Shown here in pieces: positions 1-10,792 of a stretch of DNA of 64,000 bases. The translations under genes were made by a program, and so were the position numbers. A model generated the notes under the pieces. It was not told the DNA's origin and searched no databases. It worked only from the letters and a program-made list of their open reading frames with translations. This DNA comes from Malus domestica (lineage: Eukaryota > Streptophyta > Magnoliopsida > Rosales > Rosaceae): assembly GCF_042453785.1 (NCBI RefSeq), contig NC_091670.1, forward strand, positions 41,303,501 to 41,367,500, written 5' to 3'. Within the stretch, counting starts at the first letter, position 1; the number at the start of each line of letters is the position of its first letter.

Positions 1-80
1 CATTAGGCCAGCACGACGGTCACATGCCACAACATGCATTAAGTCCTTCTAAATAAGACTATCCTTTTCATAACATAGAC

Positions 81-264
81 TTTCCTCACATCCTCCCCCC
101 TCTCTCTCCCCCACCCCCCAAATGGATTACTTTGATGACATTCTGTATTAATGACGTAACATCATGTGTTTTATTGTTTCAGAGAGTTTCCTCACATCCC
201 CCCATAGGTTACTTTGATGACATTATGTATTAATGACGTAACATCATGTGTTTTATTGTTTTCG
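81..264. repeat. Imperfect direct tandem repeat
   Basis: Two nearly identical blocks lie at about 124-179 and 206-261. Both hold the string TTACTTTGATGACATT followed by TATTAATGACGTAACATC, and each is preceded by TTTCCTCACATCC (81 and 187) with a C-rich spacer of different length. The block contains TGACGTAA, a bZIP-like core, now present twice. I see no gene here; if AFS1 continues to the left, this is inside its third intron. Confidence 0.7.
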
Positions 265-287
265 CATGCATCGTATCATTAGTTCAA

Positions 288-754
288 AAGTAAATTGTAG
301 CAGTGGTCCCTCAACTTTAATTAAATTGGAGCAATGGTTCCTTAACTAAAAATTCATTATCATTGGTCCCTCAACTCATCAAAATGTATAGCTATGGTCC
401 TTTTCGTCAACTTCGTCATAATTTTGTCAAAATAAGTTATATTGGAATAATCATTGCTATAATTGGGATCCCTCAACTCATCAAAACGTGCAGCTATGGT
501 CCCTTTTGTCAACTTTGTCAGAATTTTGTGAAAATGAGTTATGTTGAAAGGACCATTGCTACAATTGGGCTAAAGTTGAGGGACCATTGTTCCAATTGGG
601 TTAAAGTTGATGACCATTTCTCCAGTTGGATTAAAGTTGAGGGACCATAGCTGCACATTTTGATAAGTTGAGGGATCAATGGTAATAGATTTATAGTTGA
701 GGGGTCATTGCTCCAATTGAGTTAAAGTTAAGGGATCATTGCTACAATTTACTC
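288..754. mobile_element. Mutator-type MITE with 9-bp target duplication
   Basis: Terminal inverted repeats of about 35 bases start AGTAAATTGTAGCAGTGG on the left and, on the opposite strand at the right end, AGTAAATTGTAGCAATGA. The element is flanked by the direct repeat TTAGTTCAA at 279-287 and 755-763. A 9-base duplication is typical of Mutator-like elements. The interior repeats the motif 'ggtccctcaact' in both directions and could form a long foldback. No transposase is encoded. It lies between the third exon of AFS1 and the window edge, so it probably sits in that gene's intron. Confidence 0.8.
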
Positions 755-799
755 TTAGTTCAAAATGTCGTCATCATAATAAATATATAGAAATAACAT

Positions 800-946
800 G
801 GGGTGTGCTATCCACACATCTCTTTTTACTTCTCACACACCATCTTAATTTTAGGCCGTCAGATCGAAAAAAATTGAAGAAGACAAATGATATAAATTAA
901 TAAGGGGTGTATGAGAAGTAAAAATGAATATGTGGATACGACACCC
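800..946. mobile_element. 147-bp MITE, first of two copies
   Basis: The ends are inverted repeats: GGGGTGTGCTATCCACAC at the left and the reverse complement of GGGTGTCGTATCCACAT at the right, with TTTTTACTTCTCACACACC just inside. A second copy in the same orientation occurs at 29932-30079 inside the first intron of ANR. The target duplication is unclear, so the superfamily is not assigned. Confidence 0.7.
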
Positions 947-995
947 GTAAATAAATTAAGAAGAAGACGAATGATGTTTTTTTTTTTTGCCTTAC

Positions 996-2037
996 CTGGA
1001 TGCTTCCCTTAAGTTTTTTTGGAGTTGGGCCTGAACTACGTTGAAATTAAGCTTTGCTAATTCGAGTAACGTGGCGTTGACGCGACAAATGTCTTTTTCA
1101 TAGGCGTTGATTTGCCATTTGACATCAAACCACTGCACTCTGCGGTGTGATGGAAGCTCCAGGGAATGAACTACGTCCCTGGAAAGGTTACTGTCTGGAT
1201 AACAAATATGACCACTATCTCTGAGAGCTAGCGTCAAGGAAGCTTTCGCCTCATCTAAAATATCTTCACCTTCGAAACCCAGGTTTGAGGCCTCGAAAAG
1301 TTCCAGCATTCCTTTTAAATGCGCGAAATGGTGGTTCTCTAATGTGCCCTTTTCATCCATGAATCTACCAAATATATCTGTGTTTCACACCACACATCAG
1401 TTAAACAATAAGAGTTCTTTAATTATAAGATAAAATTATGGAAATGTTTAGAAGTGCTTAGGTCTAAACGCATGGCTAATCATTATTTACCTTGTGAAAC
1501 TTTATAGCCATGCTGCCTGAGGATCTTGAAGTGTAATGCAGTACCATAGAGATCGTCTCTTGTGCCGAGATTGTCGCTTTCGATAGCTGCAATGCTGTCT
1601 AGGGCTTCCTTGATTTCCTTTTCGAAGAGGTTCGCGAGGCCTAGTTTTCGGACGCTGTCAATGAGCTCCAACTTAGCTACTAAATCCATTGTTTCAGCAG
1701 ATATATAAATCTTAACTTCTTCTATTAACTTCTCAGACAGCTTCCGATACTCATCTCCCTGCACTCAGTTTATAATAAAATAATTAAGACAATTCACGTT
1801 AATTAAGCTTAGACTTTAACTACAACATTAATGGAAGAAGCTTAATTAGAAACATATATAACTCACATCGTATTTGCTGATAAGAGATTGATCTAGGAAA
1901 TCGTTCTTCCAAATATTTGGCTTGTAATTTGCAGACCGTCTTTGATTAATCAAGTAAGAGGCTTCAGGTTCGGGTTTCATCTGGTTTTGAAAAAATTTCT
2001 GCTCATTATCAGCTTGCAAGTGAACTCTGAATTCCAT
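996..2037 (-). CDS. AFS1: (E,E)-alpha-farnesene synthase, exons 1-3 (partial)
   Basis: A terpene synthase of the TPS-a/b type that would convert farnesyl diphosphate to alpha-farnesene, the sesquiterpene of apple peel; cytosolic, with no transit peptide. Exons are 2037-1867, 1758-1491 and 1377-996, all with GT/AG borders and compatible phases, giving 273 codons plus 2 bases. The first exon carries RRSANYKPNIW (residues 33-43), the RR(x)8W motif. Exons 2 and 3 form the alpha-helical N-terminal domain, ending in LREAS with an AG|GTAAGG donor. The protein should be about 576 residues; the catalytic DDxxD half would lie in exons to the left. Positions 1-990 hold MITEs and no recognisable fourth exon, so either intron 3 runs past the window edge or the gene is truncated. 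The translation matches apple AFS1 as I recall it, except for F where I remember I near residue 15. Confidence 0.88.
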
Positions 2038-2137
2038 AGTGAATACCTAATTTGGTGTACAAGAAGCTCGAGATGTTTGGGATACAAGAAGCTATAGAGG
2101 TTTTTGGGATATCAAATGAATCTCCGGAGGGGTGGGT

Positions 2138-2144
2138 TATATAG
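2138..2144 (-). promoter_or_regulatory. Probable TATA box of AFS1
   Basis: On the minus strand the sequence CTATATAACC lies about 100 bases upstream of the AFS1 start codon, a normal distance for a plant TATA box. The remaining upstream sequence is AT-rich. Confidence 0.5.
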
Positions 2145-2150
2145 GCAAAG

Positions 2151-2612
2151 GTAGTGTATACTCCACACGTCTACTGGTCAATAATATTGGACTATGCATG
2201 TTTATAGCGCTTTCACATTCCTCGTGAAAAACGAGAAAAAATCAATGAGTGGATAAGTTATATGGTTCTTCTTACAACTACAGGGTCGTCTCTAAGACTT
2301 TTGGAGGCTCTGTGCAAAATTTATGAAGATTCTTCTTTAATATAGGTTTTCAAAAATATAGGACAATATATTGATTTGAGAAAGCAATAATTTAAATTAA
2401 ACAAACTTTAGGACTCATTGATTATAAGTTTACAAATGTCATTAAATAATATGTAAAAGAACTACAAACATAACATTCACTAGATAATAAAAAATAGTTC
2501 AATCTTAAACAACCAAACAGAAAAAAAAACTTCAGAAGTTCTAACTTTAAAATTTCACTTGAATATATAGCATTATTATATAATAATATTGAAAAACTAT
2601 AATTTTTTAGAG
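2151..2612. other. AFS1 upstream intergenic DNA
   Basis: AT-rich sequence without a coding signal. A fragment at about 2280-2335 (GGTCGTCTCTAAGACTTTT and following) is related to one at 5620-5680 (GGTCGTCTCCGACATTTTT), which suggests an old dispersed repeat near both sites. Confidence 0.5.
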
Positions 2613-3840
2613 TGTTGTTATTGACACTCCAAATATTTCACTGTGCACTACAATTTTTTTTTTGTTATTGACACTCCACATAAGGTTGATACACCTCACA
2701 TTAAAATTTGATATCAAATGACTTATATACCTTATTATGTAATGACAATTTTGACCTCATAAGGTTTTTAAAAAAAATTAAATACACCCCAAATCATTTT
2801 TTACATATATCCCAAGATTATTTATTTTCTTCAACTCTTAAAATCACTCTCCCTCTCTATTGCAGCACAAACCCTAATCAATAAAACTACAAACACATTA
2901 AGGTCGTACCCAGTGCACAAGGCTCCCGCTTTACGCAGGGTCTGGGAGAGGTGAATGTCGGCTAGCCTTACCCCCATTTATGGAGAGGCTGCTCCCAAGT
3001 CTCGAACCCGAGACCTACCGCTCATGGGCGAAGGCACTTGATTAAAAAAATTTATTTTAGACGAAACATGAAATCGACGTTTCGGAAGCTTCACATGATG
3101 TGAAGGTTTCATATTTTTTTTTAATTATTTTAGTGACTCCAACAACATTGGGATGCCTATAACTACAATATGTCTGATATCTCTTGAAAAAAGTATGGTC
3201 GATTCATGGATCACTCTCACCCTCTATCTGTTACTGCTTGCTGGGGTTTGTGGCTCAAGATTGAGATGCCTACTTATGTTATTTTGTAATTATCTTATTG
3301 TTATGTGCTTCAGCCTACATGCCATTATGTTTGTGATTGTGCCCCCACTCACAGTGAAAGCTAGGCGGGGTGATATGGCTGGATGATCGGCATGAAATCG
3401 ACTCTCACCCTTAAAGCATCTACTCAGATGCTTATGCAGGTTAAGGAGTTTCGATTGGCTTTAAACTTTCGAGAGCTGAAATTCTTCTACATAAATTCTA
3501 TCTTTTAAAACCGGTTTCATTGTTTTGTGATTATACAGAAGTAAAAAATAAAATATGTATTTGCACTTAAGACGTGAAAAGTGTGGGGTTTATGTAGAAA
3601 GGCGTGGGGTGTATGTAGAAAATGTAGGGTGTACATGTAGAAATGTGGGATGTATGTAAAAAATGTGGGGTGTATTTTGAAAGTGTAGGGTATGAGGGTA
3701 TTATGAAAAAGTATGTGGGGTGTATTAAGATAAATTTTAATTGAAAAAAGCAAATGTGAGGTGTATTAAATATGTGGTGTGTATTCAACAATATGTGTGA
3801 TGTTAATAAAACAAATCTTTTTTTAATATAGTAGTTTTTT
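2613..3840 (-). mobile_element. Dispersed element with a terminal minisatellite, copy A
   Basis: Starts near 2613 with TTGTTATTGACACTCC and ends near 3840. The segment at 2830-3120 and the one at 3575-3810 both match, in reverse complement, the copy at 14195-14846. The right part is a degenerate tandem array of about 21-base units built on GTGGGGTGTATGTAGAAA. No transposase was seen. An Au SINE is inserted at 2901-3045: the string CTACAAACACA before it and TTGATTAAAA after it are joined in copy B. The middle (3120-3500) is not shared with copy B. Confidence 0.6.
2901..3045 (-). mobile_element. Au-type SINE, near full length
   Basis: Read on the minus strand it contains the pol III B-box GGTTCGAGACT, then GGGAGCAGCCTCTCC, the GGGGGTAAGGCTAGCC core, and ends GTGCACTGGGTACGACC, which is the hallmark of the plant Au SINE family. 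TTAAT occurs at both ends and may be the remnant of the target duplication. It is nested inside copy A of the dispersed element. Confidence 0.85.
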
Positions 3841-4278
3841 TTTTGGGCAAACTTTTAAATAAATGACAAATTTTTGGGGAACTTTCAAATTTGAGGTTTT
3901 GCTTTGATTGGAAGTTTCGCTGGCTCAAAGCCGCCTCTAAATTATAGTGAATGCGTTTTTTTATATTTTATGTATGAAATGTTTGCTAAAGTCACATCAA
4001 CTCGTTTACAATTGCTTTCATGGTGTGATATGTTGCAAATCCTACACCTGACACGAGAAAGCTTCAGACATCCGCTTATATATTTGCCATTTTGGCAAGA
4101 AGGTATTATAATTTACGGTAAAAAGATTAAATTCGGGTGCAAAATAGAGTAAGCGCTATCCACTACTCTAACTAACTATTTTAATTCACATATAGTATCG
4201 TTTTAATTTACAAGACTAAGATTATGTTCAAATATGAAAGAGTAAGCACACTTACCTTACATGAACAACTGAATCTAA
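3841..4278. other. Intergenic, no feature seen
   Basis: AT-rich sequence with one 82-codon open frame at 3904-4152 that shows no family resemblance and no splice context. I see nothing to annotate. Confidence 0.5.
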
Positions 4279-4489
4279 AGGCCAGTTTGGGATTGTTGTG
4301 CTTTAAAAAAAAAAAAATTGTTTCTGCTGTGCTTTAAGAATAATCAGCTATAAAATAAAGCTGATGAGCGTTTGGTTAATTGAATTTTAAAAGTGTTGTG
4401 AGCATGAAAAGCAGCGCAAAAGCGTTTGGTAAAATTTAATGTAAATGTGATATAATTGTATACAATGACAAATGGACATAGAAGTAGGA

Positions 4490-5060
4490 GTAGGGGTGAC
4501 GACAGCAATGATGGTAATGGTGGTGGTGGTGGTGGTGGTGGTTGTGGTGGAGGTGGTGGTGGTGCTAATAGTGAGATGTAGTGGTGGTGGTGCTAATGGT
4601 GCTAGGGCGGTGACAGTGGTAGCGGTTGTGGTTATGGTGGTGTTGGCGGTGGCTACAACGGTGGCAATTGCGGTTGCGGTAATGGTGGCGATAATTGTGG
4701 TGGCAATGGTGGCGGTTGTGGTAATGGTGGTGGCGATGGCTGCATCAATGGTGGTAACAATGGTGGTAATGGTTGCAGTAATTGTGGTGGTGGTGGCGAT
4801 GGTGGCATCAATGGTGGTAGCAGTGGTGGTGGTATGAATGGTGGTGGTGGCGGTAGCAGCAATGATGGTTGTGACAATTATGGTAGTGATGACAGTGGTG
4901 GAGGTTATGGTGGCAATGGTTGCGGTAATTGTGGTGGTGGCGGTGGCAGTATTGATGGTCGTGACAATGATGGTAGTGATGACAATGGTGGAGGTTGTGG
5001 TTATGGCGGTGGTGGTGACAAAAATGGTGATTGTAGTGGTGGTGATGGTGTAAGGTTAGT
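4490..5060 (+). repeat. Degenerate (GGT)n trinucleotide tract
   Basis: About 570 bases made almost wholly of GGT/GGC/AAT triplets, for example TGGTGGTGGTGGTGG near 4520. Open frames of 70-120 codons exist on both strands only because the triplets lack stops: glycine/asparagine-rich, valine/methionine-rich and proline/leucine-rich in different frames. There are no introns, promoter or conserved domain, so I do not call a gene. Confidence 0.8.
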
Positions 5061-5164
5061 ATTTGTAGTGGTAGGTAGTAACGTTTACTTTATTCTTTAA
5101 GGGATAGAATGTGTGTGGAAGGCTAAACAATGTCATTTAAAAAAAATAATAAAGGTATTACAAC

Positions 5165-5291
5165 AAGGGAACTGTTATTAGCACTCCAAAAATCTCATTC
5201 TACACTCCTCATAAGTGTATTTTTCTTTCTAATTATAGAAAGTTTGGAGTGGCAAATGAGATTTTTGGAATGCTAATAACAACTCCCTTAG
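5165..5291. mobile_element. 127-bp MITE nested in the GGT-bearing element
   Basis: Inverted ends of about 35 bases: left AGGGAACTGTTATTAGCACT and, on the other strand from the right, AGGGAGTTGTTATTAGCATT, both continuing into CCAAAAATCTCAT. The host element resumes on either side. The target duplication is not clear. Confidence 0.7.
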
Positions 5292-5612
5292 ATCAATTGA
5301 AAATAAGGAAAATTAATGAAAATGGCTTGAAAACTTTGAGTTTTAACGATAAGGACAAAAAAAAAAGGGTCAAGTGAACAGTACCGAGAGTTTTTCGTTA
5401 AAGTTCCCTTGAAAATAATTATTAAAGACCCAACTCTGCTATTTATTAAAGCAGCTTTTAAAAACAACCTACATGCTGCTTTTAAAAACTGCTGTCTAGA
5501 ACTCATTACTTTTAAAATAAGTAGGATATTTTACTTTTACTAAACATTTTTTTACTGCTTAACTTTAAAGTTAAGCATTTTTTAGTGAAAAAAAGCAATA
5601 CCAAACGGGCCT

Positions 5613-8236
5613 AACTCACACAAGGTCGTCTCCGACATTTTTGAGGACCCTGTGAGAATTTAATAAAAAGGCTCTCCTTAAAAAAAAATAAAAAAAACTA
5701 ATTTTTTGGACAATATTTTCCTACATAATTCAATATATCAAATTCAAACTTAATTAAAATATGTATCTCACTCTTACAGTCTTACTAATTGAATAATCTC
5801 CAATTGCCATGAAATTCTTCGGGTCCATCTACGAAAAAAAAAGAGCAGGATTGAGAAAGCTACGGAAAGACGTTTGTGTTTTTGGAATAAAGTAGCACGG
5901 AAGTTAGTTTTTTATTGCTAAAGAAAAGTGAACGAAAGGAATACATAAGTTTTTTTTATTGCTAAAAAAAAGTGAAAATTGATATATTAAGTATCCTTGT
6001 TGTTCGGATCTTGATCGGGTCCGAGCTTCCGTAGCTCTATCTTGTTGGGGAACTCTACAATTGTAATATAAATAAAATCATATGATGATGATGATATTAT
6101 TTTTTTAGTCAAACACTTGTTTATAAATTTTTTTAATCATATGTAATACATAGTAGGATGAAATTTTTTAAGGAACCTTCTAAAATTCGAAAGCATGTGT
6201 CACAACACCTTTTAGACAACGCAACGCCGTCTTTGAACTCGCACATATATCATCGTAGCCAAAGCCAAGTTGAATTCTAAATTATCTCTAGGAGATTCGA
6301 GAATAGAAAAATCAAACAACAAGTTTGAATCCGAGGAAGCAAAACCCTACTATTCCAATTAAAGTCGGGACAATGATATGTCAGTCCAAGTACTAAGAAT
6401 CTAGCCCTACTAGAAAACAAAATTCAAATTAATTAAAAAAATATGTGCATGCATGTCCAAGAGATACGTGATGAGTGAAGTTACGGGGTTAATTAGCTAG
6501 TATTAAGAGTTGGTAAAGTGATGAGTAAGAGTAGGCTATAAATTCAGATCGTTTCAAATAATGATGAATATAAATAAACTAACCCTCCTTTATAATCAGA
6601 AAAACAGAAAATAAATAAAAGTATGTGATGAGTGAGTAAGGGAGAACTAAAGAAAATAAATAGAAGTATGTGATGAATAAGTAAGGAAGAATTGAAAAGG
6701 GCTTCTCGCATTTACCCGCATTTCACTACATGTTGTGTCGTGTCTTTAGTTTTTATCGTCGTGCATCTTCGTTTGTTCGTCCTGCACAGCTGGTTGAAAG
6801 AATCTTCATATTCAACCAAGTAACGATTTTTCTTTTTCTTTTTTATTCATTGGATAATTGTTGAATTGTGCGTTAAGAAAAGAAGAATGGCTTTTTGTTG
6901 GTCACTGGGGGAAGCTGGGTTTACATTTTTCCCGGTCAATCGTCTCTTCGAAAAACGCTGAATGGTCCCATTCCTCTCCAAAACATATGTAATTGTAGCC
7001 GATGTGTCATTGTCTTAAATCGTTGGATTACTGTAATAATTAAGCTGTGACAGAATCTCGGTACATGCACGAAACTTAAATATAGAAACTCGGGTTCTGA
7101 ATGTCGGGACATGCTATAGAAATTCAGGTTTTGAATGGGGGAGCGTATATCTCAAAAAATAGAATTAATATTTCCGGAAATAACATTTCACCGCAGTGAC
7201 GAAAAATAATCAGACATATACATTATAGTGCAAGTTCGATTATCACCGGTTCTCCTCCCAATAACTATTAACTATTTAACCCACTAACATATCGTTCTAC
7301 TAAAAAAAATCTTGTTTATGACTCGTCGATCCAAGCCCTTGCATTTCTTAGGAAGTATTTTAAATGCTTCTTCAAGAACCACTTACATTTTTATTAATAA
7401 TTTCAAAGTGTCCTAATAGAAGCTGTTTTAGTACAATTGTTTCTGAGGGTAAGTGTTTTATAAAAAAAGTAGTTACATATGAGCTCTTATATTTAAGTTC
7501 ATAATGTATAGATCTAATACACTGCTTAACAATGAGCTCTTATATTTAAGTTCCTAAAATAAGATAGATACCAATTTAAATTGATTTCCAATTACACAAG
7601 AGTAATGTTATTCTCATCCCAATATCTTATCTTCCCACCCATTTTTAATGAATTTTTTAATTACAAATTTGTCCATTTGCAAAAAGACTGATAAGGACAT
7701 TAATTATCTTGTTTTGCTTAATTTAAAAATAAAAAAAAAGTTGGGCATGGGAGACGATTTGTCTACCTTAAACCCTAATTCATATTTTCATCTCCTTTCA
7801 TTCAAAGAATGTAAAAAAAATATCAATGGATTTAGAAGATGACTTTTTCATTGAAGAGGTGGAATATGACGTTTCTACGAAAAATGTAGAAGATTATGTT
7901 TCCATTGAAAAGGTAGAAGAAAAATTTGTGTGTGGGTCATTTGAATTTATCAATCGTATTTTTGAATTTGGCGTTGTCGATTTTTTTTTTAATTTGGATA
8001 CCTTTGTCGTTTCCATTTGAATATGCAGACATTAGTGGTTTTCATTTACATATTATTTGTTTATATTTTTTAAGAGACAATTTTTTAATTCCATATGTAT
8101 GTATATATTAAAGGTTATTTTGAGAATAATAGTGGATGGAGAAATAGCATTTTAATTTTTTAACTTTTTAAGGTGGGTGAGATTATAACGTGAGTGAAAA
8201 AATAAGACAATAAGATGGATCTAGTAGCTCTCTTAC
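5613..8236. other. Intergenic AT-rich DNA with small repeats
   Basis: No supported gene in 2.6 kb. There is a direct repeat of about 55 bases at 6599-6700 (AGTATGTGATGA twice, each followed by a GTAAGG string) and a 22-base direct repeat ATGAGCTCTTATATTTAAGT at 7479 and 7531. The 64-codon frame at 7826-8020 is rich in acidic residues and has an internal YDVS/YVSI repetition, but no known domain. A short weak inverted repeat may bound 7600-8215. Confidence 0.45.
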
Positions 8237-8540
8237 ACAATTACACCCCCAAGCTTGTCCCTTTTGGGTTTTTACATTGTATGTCGCTTTTAAACGACAC
8301 GTTACCTAACTTTTTAAAATGACGTCAAGAAAACCAAAGGGTGTGAACTATCGTCTTCGTAGTCCAATGATCATTCACTCGCCCACCTGTACGTCCGGTT
8401 TGCGGGTCATTCTTTCCTTTCAAACTTGCGTGTCAGTTTGAGCAGACAGTGTGTCGAAGTCGAAGTCCATCACGTGGGATTTGTGATCGGCATTGCGAGG
8501 GGGTCCGCATTGGGACTGGTGATGCCGTGATGGGATGGTA
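8237..8540 (+). pseudogene. CRLK-like exon-1 block, copy 1
   Basis: This block shares AAGCTTG, AAATGACGTCAA, TCGAAGTC and GATCGGCATTGCGA landmarks, in the same order, with blocks at 10208-10320 and 13148-13365. One frame reads VGFVIGIARGSALGLV, which resembles the single transmembrane segment near the N-terminus of calcium/calmodulin-regulated receptor-like kinases (CRLK1/2: GLVIGISIG-type). The frame closes soon after and no start-to-splice structure is intact. The kinase-domain remnant of the same family lies at 25479-26480, so the family assignment is an inference from peptide likeness plus location. Confidence 0.4.
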
Positions 8541-8988
8541 ACACTTATGCCGATGCCTCACAGATTTTTTAGAATTATTAAAATATGGACGGTACATCAT
8601 ATATCACTGTATAATTAAAAAAACAAATCTTCTTTCTAAATGTACATTTAATTATATAATGACATCTAATATACCCTATGGTATCCTCGTCACATTAACA
8701 ACTCTCTGACCGAAGAGGTGTAGGCTTTAATTATGTTTCAAATTTTTTTCCTTAAATTAATTAAAGAGAGCCTTATATATAAAATCAAAAATATATATAA
8801 TATTTTAAGAAACTTCATTAGTTTTTAAATATTTTTATTAACAAATAATATTATCTACATTAAGAAAAGAGGTGGGATTAGCCTCACAATAGGCTAGCAA
8901 TAATGTAGTTTAAATTCGCCTTTGACGAGAATTGAACCTACAACCTCTACTTACAGGTGAAGAGAAATATCACTAGATCGTAGTACTA
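8541..8988. other. Diverged segmental-duplication unit
   Basis: The sequence at about 8575-8765 (ATGGACGGTACATCATAT, then TATAATGACATCTAATATA, then CGAAGAGGTGTAGGCTTTAA) is related to stretches at 9820-9885, 12060-12210 and 13865-14020. It therefore belongs to the same diverged local duplication as the CRLK-like blocks. No gene. Confidence 0.45.
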
Positions 8989-9512
8989 AGGGTTGGTTTG
9001 AGGTTGTGGTGCTTTAAAAAAAACACCAACTTATTAAAAAATCTGGAGCATTAAATATGTCTAATAAAACAAAAAAAAATATGTGTTTTTTTTAAAACTG
9101 CTGTCAATGAAAGTAGAAAAACATAGAAAAGCAGAAGCATGATCTATTATGCTTCTAAAAAAAGTGTTTTTTTTTTCAAAACATAGTAATCAATGCTCAT
9201 TTAATAAAATTTTCAAATAACAAGTATACCCCAACATGTTTTACAACATTACAATTTTTGTCATACATTATTGTCTTTAACAATTATTATATCACATTAA
9301 ATACTATATCATTTTTAATCATTTAATATATTTCAAAGCAATTTGTATAAAAGTTTACCAAACACTCAAACACTTTTTTTTTTAATTAAAAGCACTTTTA
9401 CAAAAAAAAAAAGTTTACCACACACTCAACAACTTTATTTTACAGTTGTTTATTTTCACAGCACAACAGAATCATTTTTTTTTTAAAAGTACAGCAGTAC
9501 CAAACTAGCCCT
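8989..9512. mobile_element. Foldback/hAT-like element, copy II
   Basis: Left end GGGTTGGTTTGAGGTTGTGG and right end CAGCAGTACCAAACTAGCCC are inverted. The interior has GTTTACCAAACACTC and poly-T/poly-A runs shared with the copies at 32309 and 63198. No coding capacity. Confidence 0.6.
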
Positions 9513-10207
9513 AATTGCCTAGTTTTTAAACATTTTAAGAAAAAACAAAAACACCTAAAACCTAGTCAAAAAACATGAAAACAATTTTTTAAAATAGCCC
9601 AACCAACACAACTTCAAAGAAATTAATGTGTCTCATCAACTTAACTTATCTTTGATTATTTTTGCAGGATCACTTTCGAAACTATATGTAGAAGCAATTT
9701 GTATCTTTTATTTCTAGAATCAGTTCAATCCGTTCTCGATTATTTTTACAAAATCAGTTTCAAATACATGCATAACCAATTTTGTATATTTTTTAGTAGA
9801 ACCAGTCTCCTGCCACAAAATTCGTTTGAGGTGTAGACTTTAATTAGTAATTACGTATCAAATTTTTTTTCCTTAACTTAATTAACAATAATTAGAATAC
9901 AAGTTAACATAAAATGTTTATGAGGTGGCATGCACTTCATCATTTGATACATAAATGTAGTGACGTTAGCATTACTCATAATAAAATGACTCCATCAATG
10001 AAATTTTTATGAGAATATTTCTGTTCGTATTGGGGAAGTTTCCCGAACATAGCATCAAACAAAATCACCGCCCAATATCTTGCAAGCATCGAATTTTTGT
10101 GGTGGATATATTGATTTTCAGTCCTTTCTTCCTCCTCTTTTTAGCAAAGACACAAACCATGTACGAGCAACACAGGAGTTGAGTAGTCCTTTCGTGTAGG
10201 GTCATTT
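9513..10207. other. Intergenic with part of the local duplication
   Basis: Includes at 9820-9885 a copy of the 8700-8765 segment (GAGGTGTAGACTTTAATTA, then TCCTTAACTTAATTAA). The string TTTAGCAAAGACACAAACC at about 10140 recurs near 12765 as TTTAGCAAAGAAACAAACT. No gene. Confidence 0.45.
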
Positions 10208-10320
10208 TTATCTGTCAATCTTGCGGTCAGTTTGATCAAACAGACAGTCGAAGTCGACCGCGTGGATTTGGTGATCGGCATTGCGAGGGGGTCCGCATTG
10301 GGACTGGTGGTGGAGATGGC
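10208..10320 (+). pseudogene. CRLK-like exon-1 block, copy 2
   Basis: Short copy of the block at 8237-8540, sharing CAGACAGTCGAAGTCGA and then GGTGATCGGCATTGCGAGGG and GGGTCCGCATTGGGACTGGT with very few differences. One frame reads VDLVIGIARGSALGLV. The upstream part present in copies 1 and 3 is missing here. It is a fragment without intact gene structure. Confidence 0.4.
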
Positions 10321-10784
10321 CAACGGTTCGCTGGTCCCAAATTTCATGTCTCTTTTGTGTCTTCTCTAACTTTACTCCAAACTAACACCGTTAACTTTTC
10401 ATATAATTACAGATAAATTACATTTTCTTTAAAAAGTAAAAAAAAAAATCGAAAAAAACAAAAAAATCTGAAACGATCTTCATTTTTCCTCACTTGATCT
10501 CCCAGAGCTCACCTTCGAGCCAACCACCCCTTCAGGCATCCCCCACTCGCTTTTCTCCTCTGCCCTGATCCATTTGAATGAAATGAAGATTTAATTAGAG
10601 GAGACATCACCCTTGACTTGTTTCAGATAATGGAGAAATTCAAGCTAGTAAACGAAGTTGGGGCTTCCAACTTTCAATCGAGGAAAGAGAAGAGAAAGCA
10701 TGAAATTTTAAGTTGGGTTGATCTGGGTGTGGGTCTGGTGGTTGCCATTGCTCACCACCGACGAAGCATCGATTTAATATCCTC
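10321..10784. other. Possible exon-like open stretch, unassigned
   Basis: An open frame from 10618 (66 codons) includes VDLGVGLVVAIAHHRRS, again a hydrophobic segment followed by basic residues, but it is not a clear match to any family. It is cut by the hAT element at 10793. Sequence after that element (11709 onward) should be read as its natural continuation. Confidence 0.3.
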
Positions 10785-10792
10785 CTTGAATC

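Larger units (their letters stand above)
4279..5612. mobile_element. Foldback/hAT-like element, copy I, carrying a GGT tract
   Basis: The left end GGCCAGTTTGGGATTGTTGTG and the right end GCAATACCAAACGGGCC are inverted and match the ends of three other elements in this window (8989-9512, 32309-32661, 63198-63564). Just inside the ends are runs like GTGCTTTAAAAAA and AAAGCAGCTTTTAAAAA, typical of this AT-rich foldback family. This copy is longer than the others because it holds a (GGT)n tract at 4490-5060 and a nested MITE at 5165-5291. No clear target duplication was found. Confidence 0.6.

Noticed and set aside
3517-3791. His/Thr/Pro-rich minus-strand frames
   Set aside because: Translations of the 21-base minisatellite.
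4472-5100. Glycine-, valine- or proline-rich protein genes on both strands
   Set aside because: All frames derive from the GGT triplet tract; none has introns, a promoter or a domain.
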